64,000 nucleotides of DNA from Lachnospiraceae bacterium (lineage in GTDB: Bacteria > Bacillota > Clostridia > Lachnospirales > Lachnospiraceae), in assembly GCA_900168235.1 (NCBI GenBank), contig FUZG01000008.1, forward strand, positions 1 through 64,000, given 5' to 3'. How positions within the stretch are numbered: the stretch's first letter is position 1; each line of letters opens with the position of its first letter. The notes under the pieces are model-generated. The model did not search any database. It had not been told where the DNA came from and worked only from the letters and a program-made list of their open reading frames with translations. Shown piece after piece: positions 45,610 through 53,144 of this stretch. Both the position numbers and the translations under genes were made by a program.

Positions 45610-46185
45610 ATGAACGAATTTTTTCAGAAGCAGTTGTATCGATTTGCGGAAATGATGGAAACGGCAATGGCAGTATGCGTGGGTGTAGCTATTGTCGTTT
45701 CTTTATTTACTTTTGTGCCGAGGATAATGTATCTGCTGAGGGAAGGGGCGGATAAGGCAGAGTTAAATGAGGTTTTGGCGATAATATTTGTGATCGTGAT
45801 AGCCATTGAATTTCTGAAACTCTTGCTGAAACCGGATATGACAAGTGTCGTAGAGGTGCTGATATTCCTGATTGCCCGTCATATGATCATCGAAGACACA
45901 TCACCCACGCAGAATCTCATATCGATACTCAGCATCTGTCTCCTGTTCCTCATCGAGAACCTTCTGAAATACGGCGCATCATGGATGAAGAGATGGAAAA
46001 AGAGGGAAGACTTCAGGATAACGGAAACTCTTCACGAGCACGAGGAAAAGGGAATCGCTGATCTCGACGCCGGAGCGCTGACAAGCGAAAAGCCCAAGAA
46101 AGAAGAACCGAGAAAGGTTGCCGCTGTGATGGAGATGCGGTTTGACGATGTGGAGCCTCGGGTCAGTGGAAGACAGAATGTGTGA
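45610..46185 (+). CDS. PsiE-like four-helix membrane protein
   Basis: 191 residues from ATG 45610, directly behind GGAGGAGG; the upstream in-frame ATG at 45499 has no ribosome site. Four hydrophobic helices between ~15 and ~130 (for example AMAVCVGVAIVVSLFTFV and LNEVLAIIFVIVIAIEFLKL), LIARHMIIE in the loop as in the PsiE phosphate-starvation family, then a charged cytoplasmic tail rich in Glu and Lys. The function of PsiE proteins is unknown. The tail is longer than in E. coli PsiE. Confidence 0.65.
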   Translation: MNEFFQKQLYRFAEMMETAMAVCVGVAIVVSLFTFVPRIMYLLREGADKAELNEVLAIIFVIVIAIEFLKLLLKPDMTSVVEVLIFLIARHMIIEDTSPTQNLISILSICLLFLIENLLKYGASWMKRWKKREDFRITETLHEHEEKGIADLDAGALTSEKPKKEEPRKVAAVMEMRFDDVEPRVSGRQNV

Positions 46186-46290
46186 AACAGATATTGACGG
46201 AAGCTGAGCGTGTTGTTTCCAACGCATCACGGGACAAAAAGGAGTGATTAAGCGCAGAAGTAAGTGAGAATGATTGATCGATAAGAAGCA

Positions 46291-46341
46291 TTGACGATGG
46301 TGTTAGCTTGTGCTAATATAACCTTGTTAGCAAAAACTAAC
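46291..46341 (+). promoter_or_regulatory. Iron-type promoter P5 with two palindromes
   Basis: TTGACG (46291-46296), 17 bases, TAATAT (46314-46319). TTAGC-N4-GCTAA (46303-46316) overlaps the -10; GTTAG-N6-CTAAC (46326-46341) covers the predicted start. The distance between palindromes (24 bases) equals that in P2. Confidence 0.75.
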
Positions 46342-46408
46342 GTAGTAAACTTTAGATTTCTCCTATTCAGAATACAGCCGCGGTCGAGCCAACCGCGGCT
46401 GTTTTTTT
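46326..46408 (+). ncRNA. Candidate iron-responsive small RNA C
   Basis: About 83 bases from the predicted start of P5 to a strong terminator: CAGCCGCGGT (46375-46384) / ACCGCGGCTG (46392-46401) and seven T residues. The 5' end would fold into a GTTAG/CTAAC hairpin, leaving AGATTTCTCCTATTC (46354-46368) unpaired. That stretch matches the RNA at 36100 (AGATTTCTC) and is complementary to Shine-Dalgarno sequences. There is no ORF. It sits alone between the PsiE-like and YdjM-like genes. Confidence 0.68.
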
Positions 46409-46471
46409 GACGTTTTATGGAAGGGTACGTTATTATATAGTCCGAAAAAATGATAGGAGACATAATGATTC

Positions 46472-47113
46472 ATGCTTGGAAAAACACATTTTTTTGTAGG
46501 TACAGCGGCGGCACTTGTGGTGATGGAACCGAGGACGCTGCCGATAATGGTCGCAGGAACAGGAGCTGCAGCGCTTGGCGGCGTTATAAGTGACGTAGAT
46601 TCGGGAACATCAGTGGCTCATAAAGACGCGGATAAGATCATAGCCGTATCGGTATTTATCATCGGTGCAGTAATCGTATTGGAGTACTTCTTTCACCTTG
46701 GTATTTATAACAGACTGGAAAGAGACAGCAATATTGCCAGAATCCTGATAGGTCTGATGGCATTTATACTGGTGTGTGCATTTGGTATGCAGCAGCCCCA
46801 TCGGGCATTTATGCATTCATTTCTGGCGATGGCGCTTCTGACTGCCTGCGTGGGGATAGTTTTCCCGGCAGTGGCACCCTACTTTGCGATCGGTTTTGCA
46901 TCCCATCTGCTGGTGGATGTATTCAATAAAAAAGGAGAGAAATTGTTGTGGCCCTATAAAAAAGGTTTTAGTTTCAGACTCTGCTCATCACATGGTACAG
47001 TGAACAGCCTGCTGATGGCAGGTGGAATGGCGGTTTCTGCTCTGTACTTTGCATTATCATCACCGATACATACAGCAGTCGGAAAAGTGATGACAATGAT
47101 CTCACTTAAATAA
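46472..47113 (+). CDS. YdjM-type membrane-bound metal-dependent hydrolase
   Basis: 213 residues. The N-terminus MLGKTHFFVGTAAAL with His6, ISDVDSGTS (~48) and QQPHRAFMHSFLAMALL (~109-125), then FASHLLVDVFNKKG (~148), carry the conserved His/Asp residues of the YdjM/LexA-regulated hydrolase family. Five or more membrane helices. The substrate is unknown in the family; phospholipid or undecaprenyl-type substrates have been suggested. The ribosome site AGGAG lies 13 bases before this ATG; an out-of-frame ATG at 46465 is better spaced, which could weaken expression. Confidence 0.78.
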   Translation: MLGKTHFFVGTAAALVVMEPRTLPIMVAGTGAAALGGVISDVDSGTSVAHKDADKIIAVSVFIIGAVIVLEYFFHLGIYNRLERDSNIARILIGLMAFILVCAFGMQQPHRAFMHSFLAMALLTACVGIVFPAVAPYFAIGFASHLLVDVFNKKGEKLLWPYKKGFSFRLCSSHGTVNSLLMAGGMAVSALYFALSSPIHTAVGKVMTMISLK

Positions 47114-47170
47114 AAATCCCTATAAATCAAATGCCACTTCTTTATTGATAATTGAAGATCAAAAACGCAC

Positions 47171-47222
47171 TTGTTCTGTCTGTTAGTCTGTGCTAATATC
47201 TAAATAGTTAGAATAGACTAAC
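47171..47222 (+). promoter_or_regulatory. Iron-type promoter P6 of flavodoxin
   Basis: TTGTTC (47171-47176), 17 bases, TAATAT (47194-47199). GTTAGTCTGTGCTAA (47182-47196) at +11 and GTTAG-N6-CTAAC (47207-47222) at the predicted start. Flavodoxin as a target is the strongest hint that the palindromes report iron. Confidence 0.75.
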
Positions 47223-47248
47223 AAAAGTTTCGAAAGGACATAAAGAAG

Positions 47249-47680
47249 ATGGCAGAGATAAAGGTTGTATATTGGAGCGGAACAGGAAATACACAGGCTA
47301 TGGCAGAGGCAGTAGCAAAGGGAATCCAGTCCGCAGGCGCAACAGCAAATGTACTTGGTTTCAGTGAGATCTCAGCAGCAGAGCTTGCAAAGGACAGCAA
47401 GTTTGCTTTAGGATGCCCCGCTATGGGAGCTGAAGTTCTCGAAGAGGGCGAAGTAGAGCCTTTCATGACAGAGCTGGATAACCTTCTTGCCGGCAAAAAG
47501 GTAGCACTTTTTGGCTCATACGGATGGGGATCCGGTGAGTGGATGTCTTCTTGGCAGGACAGAGTATCATCCGACGGTGCAACAGTTGTAAATGGAGAAG
47601 GTGTAATGGCAAACAATGCACCGGACGACGGAGCACTTGCTGAGTGTGAAGCACTTGGCAAAGCTCTTGTGAATGCATGA
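47249..47680 (+). CDS. Short-chain flavodoxin
   Basis: 143 residues. The FMN phosphate loop is SGTGNTQAMA (~10-19) after the first strand KVVYWSG; the 50s and 90s loops (ALGCPAMGAEVLE, FGSYGWGSGEW) supply isoalloxazine contacts, with Trp97-type stacking residues. It is typical for clostridia, carrying electrons in place of ferredoxin when iron is short. The promoter P6 has two palindromes of the shared type. Four-base overlap with the following DUF3793-type gene implies a common transcript. Confidence 0.95.
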   Translation: MAEIKVVYWSGTGNTQAMAEAVAKGIQSAGATANVLGFSEISAAELAKDSKFALGCPAMGAEVLEEGEVEPFMTELDNLLAGKKVALFGSYGWGSGEWMSSWQDRVSSDGATVVNGEGVMANNAPDDGALAECEALGKALVNA

Positions 47681-48294
47681 GCAGGGATGTATACGATATC
47701 ATAGATTTTCGTGAGGTGGAGCACTCGTTGATTTATCAGTGCGCACCGGTGCTATCAGGATTGAAAATGAGTAATCTGCTCATCCTGGATCGTGAAATAG
47801 TGGCGGCAGCACTGATGATCATAAGGTCGGTTGGACTTTCCTTTTATGTGCTGTACAGAAATGAAAAGAAGATCACATTCATCGTATTTCATGAGGATGA
47901 ACTCAGACGTGTCCTTCGTGAGAAACGGAATGTTTCATTTCTGAAAAAGCGCGGATATCCATCCGGTCCTCTGCAGAGAGTGATGATGGAAGCAGCTTCC
48001 CGTTACAGGGCGTGTATGGACGGAAAAGCGGGATTCCCGGATGAGTTGGGATTGTTTTTGGGATATCCGTTTGAAGACGTGATCGGATATATAGAACAGA
48101 ACGGAAGAAACTTTCTCCTTAATGGATATTGGAAGGTTTATTCTGATCCCGAGGCAGCGGCAGAACGCTTTGAGAGCTATGATGTCATAACTGAAAAAAT
48201 GATGCGGGAGGTTATTTCCGGCAAGAGCATCCTGAGAGTTATCAGAGATAACAGGATAGATGTTGACAAAAAAATGCACTCCTATGCAGGATGA
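47677..48294 (+). CDS. DUF3793-family protein coupled to flavodoxin
   Basis: 205 residues; its ATG overlaps the flavodoxin stop (ATGA). The family pattern is clear: an N-terminal hydrophobic CAPVLSGLKMSNLLIL, then a C-terminal ELGLFLGYPFEDVIGYIEQN and GYWKVYSDPEAAAERF. DUF3793 proteins are regularly found next to flavodoxins in clostridia, and the likely function is in the same iron-limitation response; the activity is unknown. No membrane segment. Confidence 0.85.
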   Translation: MSRDVYDIIDFREVEHSLIYQCAPVLSGLKMSNLLILDREIVAAALMIIRSVGLSFYVLYRNEKKITFIVFHEDELRRVLREKRNVSFLKKRGYPSGPLQRVMMEAASRYRACMDGKAGFPDELGLFLGYPFEDVIGYIEQNGRNFLLNGYWKVYSDPEAAAERFESYDVITEKMMREVISGKSILRVIRDNRIDVDKKMHSYAG

Positions 48295-48299
48295 AAAGT

Positions 48300-48346
48300 A
48301 AAAGAAGGCCGTTTCGGAAGTGGTAAATCCGAGGCGGCTTTCTTTT
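48300..48346 (+). terminator. Terminator of the flavodoxin unit
   Basis: AAAAGAAGGCCG ... CGGCTTTCTTTT with inner TCGG/TCCGA pairing, then GTTTT. Confidence 0.75.
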
Positions 48347-48353
48347 GTTTTCG

Positions 48354-48387
48354 GAGCACTTAGCGAGGTATTTTCGAGCTTATGGCT
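48354..48387. repeat. Intergenic hairpin repeat, family A copy 2
   Basis: GAGCACTTAGCGAGG then TATTTTCGAGCTTATGGC; close to copies 1 and 4. Confidence 0.6.
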
Positions 48388-48439
48388 GAAATAGCAAATC
48401 TATTGATTTGCGTGATTGAAGCTATGCAGAGCTGTGCGT

Positions 48440-48484
48440 GTTATGCCAGTTCGCTTGGCGAGGTTTTGTCGAGCCTGGCGTAAC
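48440..48484. repeat. Intergenic hairpin repeat, family A copy 3
   Basis: GTTATGCCAG and CTGGCGTAAC form a 10-bp stem (one G-U) around TTCGCTTGGCGAGGTTTTGT and CGAGC. The outer arms differ from other copies but still pair, as expected for a conserved hairpin. Confidence 0.6.
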
Positions 48485-48560
48485 TTGTTGTTGCCGCGTG
48501 CATATAAGTGGTATGATGTCCAAAGTACTATAAACGGTAAGAAGTAAGGAGATTTTATAG

Positions 48561-49508
48561 ATGCCGGTCATAGATCTAATCACGGGTTTTCTTGGTTCCG
48601 GGAAGACCACATTCATCAGAAAATATGCGCAGTATCTAATGGATAAAGGGATGCGTATAGGTATCCTGGAAAATGATTACGGTGCGGTAAATGTGGATAT
48701 GACACTGCTCTCAGACCTTAGAAGCGATAAGTGCGAGCTTGAGATGGTGAGCGGCGGATGCGATTACGACTGCCACAGAAGACGTTTTAAGTCAAAGCTT
48801 ATTTCAATGGGAATGTCGGGCTATGACAGGATAATAGTCGAGCCCTCTGGAGTTTTTGACACGGACGAATTTTTTGATATTTTGCATGAAGATCCTATAG
48901 ACAGCTGGTACAGGATCGGAAGCGTGCTCACCATTGTAGATGCAGGTATCCCGGATGAAATGTCTGAGGAAGCAGAATACTTTTTTATGGCGCAGGCTGC
49001 AAATGCGGGAAAAATCGTGCTGAGCCACGTGGACACAAATCCCGGACAGGAGCAAAAAATTGCAGACCACCTGAACCGTGTCATGGAGCAGTTTAAGTGT
49101 AAGCGGCGCTTCAAACCTGAAAATCTTTTCGCAAAAGAAATAGACAGTATAACAACGGAAGACTTCGATAAGCTGTCACGGGTGGAGTATGTGGGGGCGG
49201 ATCATGTAAAGATAACCACCATGGATGACAACGGTTTCCAGTCACTTTTTTATATGAATGTGATCATGGAAGAGGAAGATTTCAGGGAAAAGATACGCAG
49301 GCTTTTTCAGGATCAGGATGCAGGTCATGTGCTCAGAGTAAAGGGCTACCTGCAGACGCCGGAAGAAAAGTGGTACGAACTCAACATCACAAAAGAAACC
49401 GAGATAATAAAGGAAGTTGAGTCAGGTCAGGCGATACTCATAGTCATCGGAGAAGAACTGAATAAAGAAAAAGTCTACTCATATTTTGAAGGAGCGACGA
49501 CTGTATAA
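48561..49508 (+). CDS. COG0523 / CobW-type GTPase
   Basis: 315 residues. Walker A GFLGSGKTT (9-17), NDYGAVNVD (~38-46), a modified metal motif GGCDYDC (Cys67, Cys71) in place of the usual CxCC, IIVEPSGVFDT (~92) and SHVD where NKxD is expected. G3E GTPases deliver zinc, nickel or cobalt-type cofactors to client enzymes. The altered Cys motif (CxxxC) suggests a different metal site. Positioned 80 bases before the PreA-like iron-sulfur enzyme, possibly on one transcript. Confidence 0.88.
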   Translation: MPVIDLITGFLGSGKTTFIRKYAQYLMDKGMRIGILENDYGAVNVDMTLLSDLRSDKCELEMVSGGCDYDCHRRRFKSKLISMGMSGYDRIIVEPSGVFDTDEFFDILHEDPIDSWYRIGSVLTIVDAGIPDEMSEEAEYFFMAQAANAGKIVLSHVDTNPGQEQKIADHLNRVMEQFKCKRRFKPENLFAKEIDSITTEDFDKLSRVEYVGADHVKITTMDDNGFQSLFYMNVIMEEEDFREKIRRLFQDQDAGHVLRVKGYLQTPEEKWYELNITKETEIIKEVESGQAILIVIGEELNKEKVYSYFEGATTV

Positions 49509-49589
49509 AGATTTTTGATGTTCAATTTTTTGAATACTGGACCGATATACTCTTTATAGGCAAATGGGGATGTTTATAAGGAGGAGAAA

Positions 49590-51089
49590 ATGATCGGGAA
49601 AGAGTCTGAAATAGTCAGAGCGGATATGATACGGTGTACGCTGTGTGATGATGCGCCGTGTGACCGCGCCTGTGAAATAATAGATCCTGCCAAAATCCTG
49701 CGGAGCATCTGGTTTAAGAATGAGCAGACTGCCGCACAGAGTCTTCCTAAGGAAAATCCCTGTACAGGCTGTACGGCGCCTTGTGAACATGACTGCGTGA
49801 GAGCGGGAGAGGTTCCTGTAAAGAAGCTCATAGACCGCTTGTACAGCGAGATCAGACCGCATTGTGAGACACAGATACCTGATGATGAGGATCTGTTAAA
49901 GTGTGATCTGTGCGGCATACCGCTTGAAAATCCTTTCCTGCTGTCATCGTCGGTAGTGGCGAGCACTTATGATATGTGCGCCCGTGCATTTGAAGCAGGC
50001 TGGGCAGGTGTGTGCTTTAAGACTATCTGTTCTCTGGATATTCACGAAGCATCTCCCAGATTTTCGGCGATAACGGGAAATGACGGCAGTATCGTAGGAT
50101 TCAAAAATATAGAACAGCTTTCAGATCACAGTGTTGCCGAAAATATGGAGATCTTTCGTAGGCTCAAGGCAAATTACCCCGGGAAATTCATACTGGCGTC
50201 CATAATGGGACAGAATGAAAAAGAATGGGGAGAGCTGGCACGGCTCTGCGAAGAAAATGGCGCAGATGCTGTCGAGCTGAATTTCTCGTGTCCGAATATG
50301 GCTGAGGGCGGACTTGGAAGTGACATAGGTCAGGTGCCGGAGCTGGTGGAGCGGTTCACGAGAGCTGCAAAAAACGCGTGCAGTATACCTGTTTTGGCAA
50401 AGCTCACACCGAATGTGGCAGCAATGAGTCCCGCGGGCGAAGCAGCAAAGCGGGGCGGAGCCGATGGTATAGCGGCTATAAATACAATTAAGTCTGTGAC
50501 GGGCGTAAATATACACACATTTGTAGCAGCACCGGCAGTGCATGGACACAGCGCCGTTGGCGGATACAGCGGAAACGCAGTGAAGCCGATCGCCTTGAGA
50601 TTTATTTCGGAACTGGCGCAGAATCCCGAGCTTTCAGGCATGCATCTGTCAGCTATGGGCGGAATCGAAACATGGCAGGATGCGCTGGAATTTCTGCTTC
50701 TCGGAGGCGGTTCGATCCAGATCACAACAGCAGTCATGCAGTACGGATACAGGATCATTGATGATCTGAAATCAGGTCTTAATCTTTACCTTAAAGAAAA
50801 AGGATTTTCCGGTGTAAAAGATGTGATAGGACAGGGACTTGATACACTGAGTGACACGACCGATACGCTGGAACGCGATACCGTGCTTTTCCCGAAGTTT
50901 GATACAGAACGCTGTATAGGGTGCGGACGGTGCAGGATTTCCTGTGATGACGGCGGACATCAGGCAATACGTCTGGATGAAAACCGTAAGCCTGTCTTAA
51001 ACGGTAAAAAATGTGTGGGATGTCATCTATGTGTACTCGTTTGTCCGGAGCGTGCCATAACGCCCGGAAAGAAGAGGATAAGCAGATAA
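49590..51089 (+). CDS. PreA-like dihydropyrimidine/dihydroorotate dehydrogenase with Fe-S clusters
   Basis: 499 residues. A Cys-rich N-terminal region (~14-70, with CTLCDDAPCDRAC and CTGCTAPCEHDC), like the N-terminal iron-sulfur domain of dihydropyrimidine dehydrogenase. Then an FMN barrel (~105-410) with PFLLSSSVVA, ELNFSCPN and IQITTAVMQYG, and a C-terminal double 4Fe-4S ferredoxin (CIGCGRCRISC and CVGCHLCVLVCP). PreA normally works with PreT to reduce uracil and thymine; no preT is nearby, and the fused N-terminal domain may replace part of its function. AGGAGGAGAAA is the ribosome site. Confidence 0.88.
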   Translation: MIGKESEIVRADMIRCTLCDDAPCDRACEIIDPAKILRSIWFKNEQTAAQSLPKENPCTGCTAPCEHDCVRAGEVPVKKLIDRLYSEIRPHCETQIPDDEDLLKCDLCGIPLENPFLLSSSVVASTYDMCARAFEAGWAGVCFKTICSLDIHEASPRFSAITGNDGSIVGFKNIEQLSDHSVAENMEIFRRLKANYPGKFILASIMGQNEKEWGELARLCEENGADAVELNFSCPNMAEGGLGSDIGQVPELVERFTRAAKNACSIPVLAKLTPNVAAMSPAGEAAKRGGADGIAAINTIKSVTGVNIHTFVAAPAVHGHSAVGGYSGNAVKPIALRFISELAQNPELSGMHLSAMGGIETWQDALEFLLLGGGSIQITTAVMQYGYRIIDDLKSGLNLYLKEKGFSGVKDVIGQGLDTLSDTTDTLERDTVLFPKFDTERCIGCGRCRISCDDGGHQAIRLDENRKPVLNGKKCVGCHLCVLVCPERAITPGKKRISR

Positions 51090-51103
51090 GGAGGAGAGTA
51101 AAA

Positions 51104-51874
51104 GTGGTGGATGTAAGAAAAATTGTTGTTTCTGTGCTGATTTCTTCAATGGTGGTGACTTTAGTATCCTGTGGTGTAAAGAAGGAAAAAACTGATGAAG
51201 TATTAAATGAAGTTATTTCAGAGGAATTGGCGTCAAATACGGAAACAGCAGAAACATCTGAAAGCGCTGCGGAAACAATCGAGGAGACTGAGACAGATGA
51301 AACAGAAGCATCGGAAGCCACAGAGGAAAATGTTGTCGCAGCGGAGACACTTCCGGCGTACGAATACCCGGGACCGGAACTTTTTTACTCTGTACTGTAC
51401 AAATATTTGATCGATGAGCTCGGACAGTGGTATGAACCTGCCGATGTCTGCATCCCGTGTCCTGTGATCATCCATGAGGATGAGAGCAACAAAGAAGACA
51501 TTCGGGTTTATGGCGATTTTTGGATATATAACTATGATCTGGATGGGGATACACTGGTGAATACTTCCGGCGGTTCACACCCGGGATGCATCCATCTGAA
51601 GGCTACCGATGAAGGCTATGAAGTGACCGGAATGGACGCGGTAGAGGATGGAAGCAATTATGATCCCACAGCAAAGAAGATCTTTGGTGAGTACTACGAA
51701 GATTTCATAAAGGAGATCGGAGATACAGAGAAAACAGAAAAGATCAGAGCGCAGATTATTGCAAATTATGTTGCGGCAAATAATCTTTCTATCACGGCAT
51801 ACAGGGATTACGGCTGGGATCCGGTGACTCTGCCGGAGGAAAATATCGATTCATTTTACAGTGTATTAAACTGA
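51104..51874 (+). CDS. Secreted lipoprotein of unknown function
   Basis: 256 residues. GTG 51104 is chosen, nine bases after GGAGG; a second GTG follows at once. Signal sequence with lipobox LVSCG (Cys23). Residues ~25-85 are a Glu/Thr-rich linker (many ET and EE repeats), and the C-terminal domain (~95-256) includes YEYPGPELFYSVLYKYL and FWIYNYDLDGDTLVNTSGG, a shape seen in secreted Lachnospiraceae proteins without named activity. Starts 14 bases after the PreA-like gene. Not recognised further. Confidence 0.75.
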   Translation: MVDVRKIVVSVLISSMVVTLVSCGVKKEKTDEVLNEVISEELASNTETAETSESAAETIEETETDETEASEATEENVVAAETLPAYEYPGPELFYSVLYKYLIDELGQWYEPADVCIPCPVIIHEDESNKEDIRVYGDFWIYNYDLDGDTLVNTSGGSHPGCIHLKATDEGYEVTGMDAVEDGSNYDPTAKKIFGEYYEDFIKEIGDTEKTEKIRAQIIANYVAANNLSITAYRDYGWDPVTLPEENIDSFYSVLN

Positions 51875-51879
51875 TGAAA

Positions 51880-51941
51880 AAAAGAGCTTTCTGCTCATGT
51901 TCACTTTTTTGAAGTGCGACAGGACAGCAGAAAGCTCTTTT
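51880..51941. terminator. Bidirectional terminator
   Basis: AAAAGAGCTTTCTGCT / AGCAGAAAGCTCTTTT with an inner CACTT/AAGTG hairpin; serves the lipoprotein and the convergent phosphatase gene. Confidence 0.9.
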
Positions 51942-51945
51942 ATGT

Positions 51946-52614
51946 TTATTTCGGACCTGATGTGTATGAATCGACAGCGAGTGATGCATCGTACAAAATT
52001 TTGTCCTTTTCAACAAGGACTGCTTTTCCGTTTTCTGCATCTACGATATTTACGGCGCAGTTCATGGGAACATTTCCCTGCCAGAAATCAGACGGATCAT
52101 CGTAGAGCGGATTGAGGAGTGCTCGCATTGCGCATCCGTGCATGGCGATTAGGATAGTCTTATCCTGCATGTCCTTTTTATGGATCAGTTCCTGAAGGAA
52201 CGATGCAGTACGTTCGCAGACCTGGGGGATCGTTTCGGTATCAGGTGCTCCGCGGAAATTAAAGGAGTCATAGTAAAACTTATCAAATTCCTCTTTGCTT
52301 ATTGGAACATTGTACTCGTCACCGCGGCATGTAAGGTAATCCCAGCTTCCCCAATCGATCTCCACGAGCCTCGGATCTACGGAAATTGTGAGATTAGATG
52401 ACGTTTTATTCTGAGAAAGAATGAGACGCGCGGTATCATAGGCGCGGACCAGGGGGCTGGATATCGCAGCATCAAAATGGATATCGCTAAGTCCCTGCCC
52501 GGTTACGAGAGCGAGGTCAACACCGCTCTGGTTTAAGGGTTCGTTTACCCGTCCCTGCAGACGTTTCTCCTTATTTAATCGTGTTTCACCGTGACGTACG
52601 ATATATAAACGCAT
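51946..52614 (-). CDS. Histidine phosphatase family protein
   Basis: 222 residues. The RHGE motif (His8) at the very N-terminus, Arg in SSPLVRAYDTARLIL (~55-70), and a second His in AMHGCAMRALL (~158) define the phosphoglycerate-mutase-like fold. The distribution of residues fits broad-specificity phosphatases more than a glycolytic mutase. Immediately downstream of dtd and an AAA ATPase on the same strand; 29 bases separate it from dtd, so a shared transcript is likely. Confidence 0.9.
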   Translation of the reverse strand: MRLYIVRHGETRLNKEKRLQGRVNEPLNQSGVDLALVTGQGLSDIHFDAAISSPLVRAYDTARLILSQNKTSSNLTISVDPRLVEIDWGSWDYLTCRGDEYNVPISKEEFDKFYYDSFNFRGAPDTETIPQVCERTASFLQELIHKKDMQDKTILIAMHGCAMRALLNPLYDDPSDFWQGNVPMNCAVNIVDAENGKAVLVEKDKILYDASLAVDSYTSGPK

Positions 52615-52643
52615 ATTGGACTCCTTTCCGCGCGAAAAATTAT

Positions 52644-53096
52644 TTATCTAAAAATCTCGTCAGAATCAAGAATGATGGTGAACGGACCTTCGTTTGTGAG
52701 GCTCACCTTCATTTCTGCACCAAAGACACCTTTCTCGACAACGGGTACTGATTCCCTGCACTTATCAAGGATATATTCATACATATCATTAGCCATGTCA
52801 GGCGCGCCTGCATTGAGGAAATTCGGGCGGTTTCCCTTGTGGCAGTCAGCATACAGGGTAAACTGGGAAATGAGCAGGAGCTCGCCGTTTACATCCTTAA
52901 GAGAAAGATTCGTCTTGTCATTTTCATCGGGAAAAATACGAAGACCGATAAGCTTTTTCACCATTTTATCGGCGATCTCTTTCGTATCATTCTGTCCGAT
53001 ACCAACGAGGACCAGAAATCCCTGTCCGATCTCACCCTTAACTTCACCATCAACTTTTACATCTGCATGACTGCAGACCTGTATCACAAATCTCAT
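52644..53096 (-). CDS. dtd: D-aminoacyl-tRNA deacylase
   Basis: 150 residues. The active-site motif [15 protein letters not shown] (~77-91) and the C-terminal [11 protein letters not shown] (~132-142, replacing the common NxGPVT) identify Dtd. It hydrolyses D-amino acids from tRNA, guarding translation. The N-terminus [17 protein letters not shown] has Cys-Ser-His instead of the common RVxxASV. Next to a histidine phosphatase gene on the same strand. Confidence 0.95.
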   Translation of the reverse strand: MRFVIQVCSHADVKVDGEVKGEIGQGFLVLVGIGQNDTKEIADKMVKKLIGLRIFPDENDKTNLSLKDVNGELLLISQFTLYADCHKGNRPNFLNAGAPDMANDMYEYILDKCRESVPVVEKGVFGAEMKVSLTNEGPFTIILDSDEIFR

Positions 53097-53144
53097 ATCA
53101 AATCCTATGCGCGGTATTACCGCGATGATCCTTTCTGTTATTTT

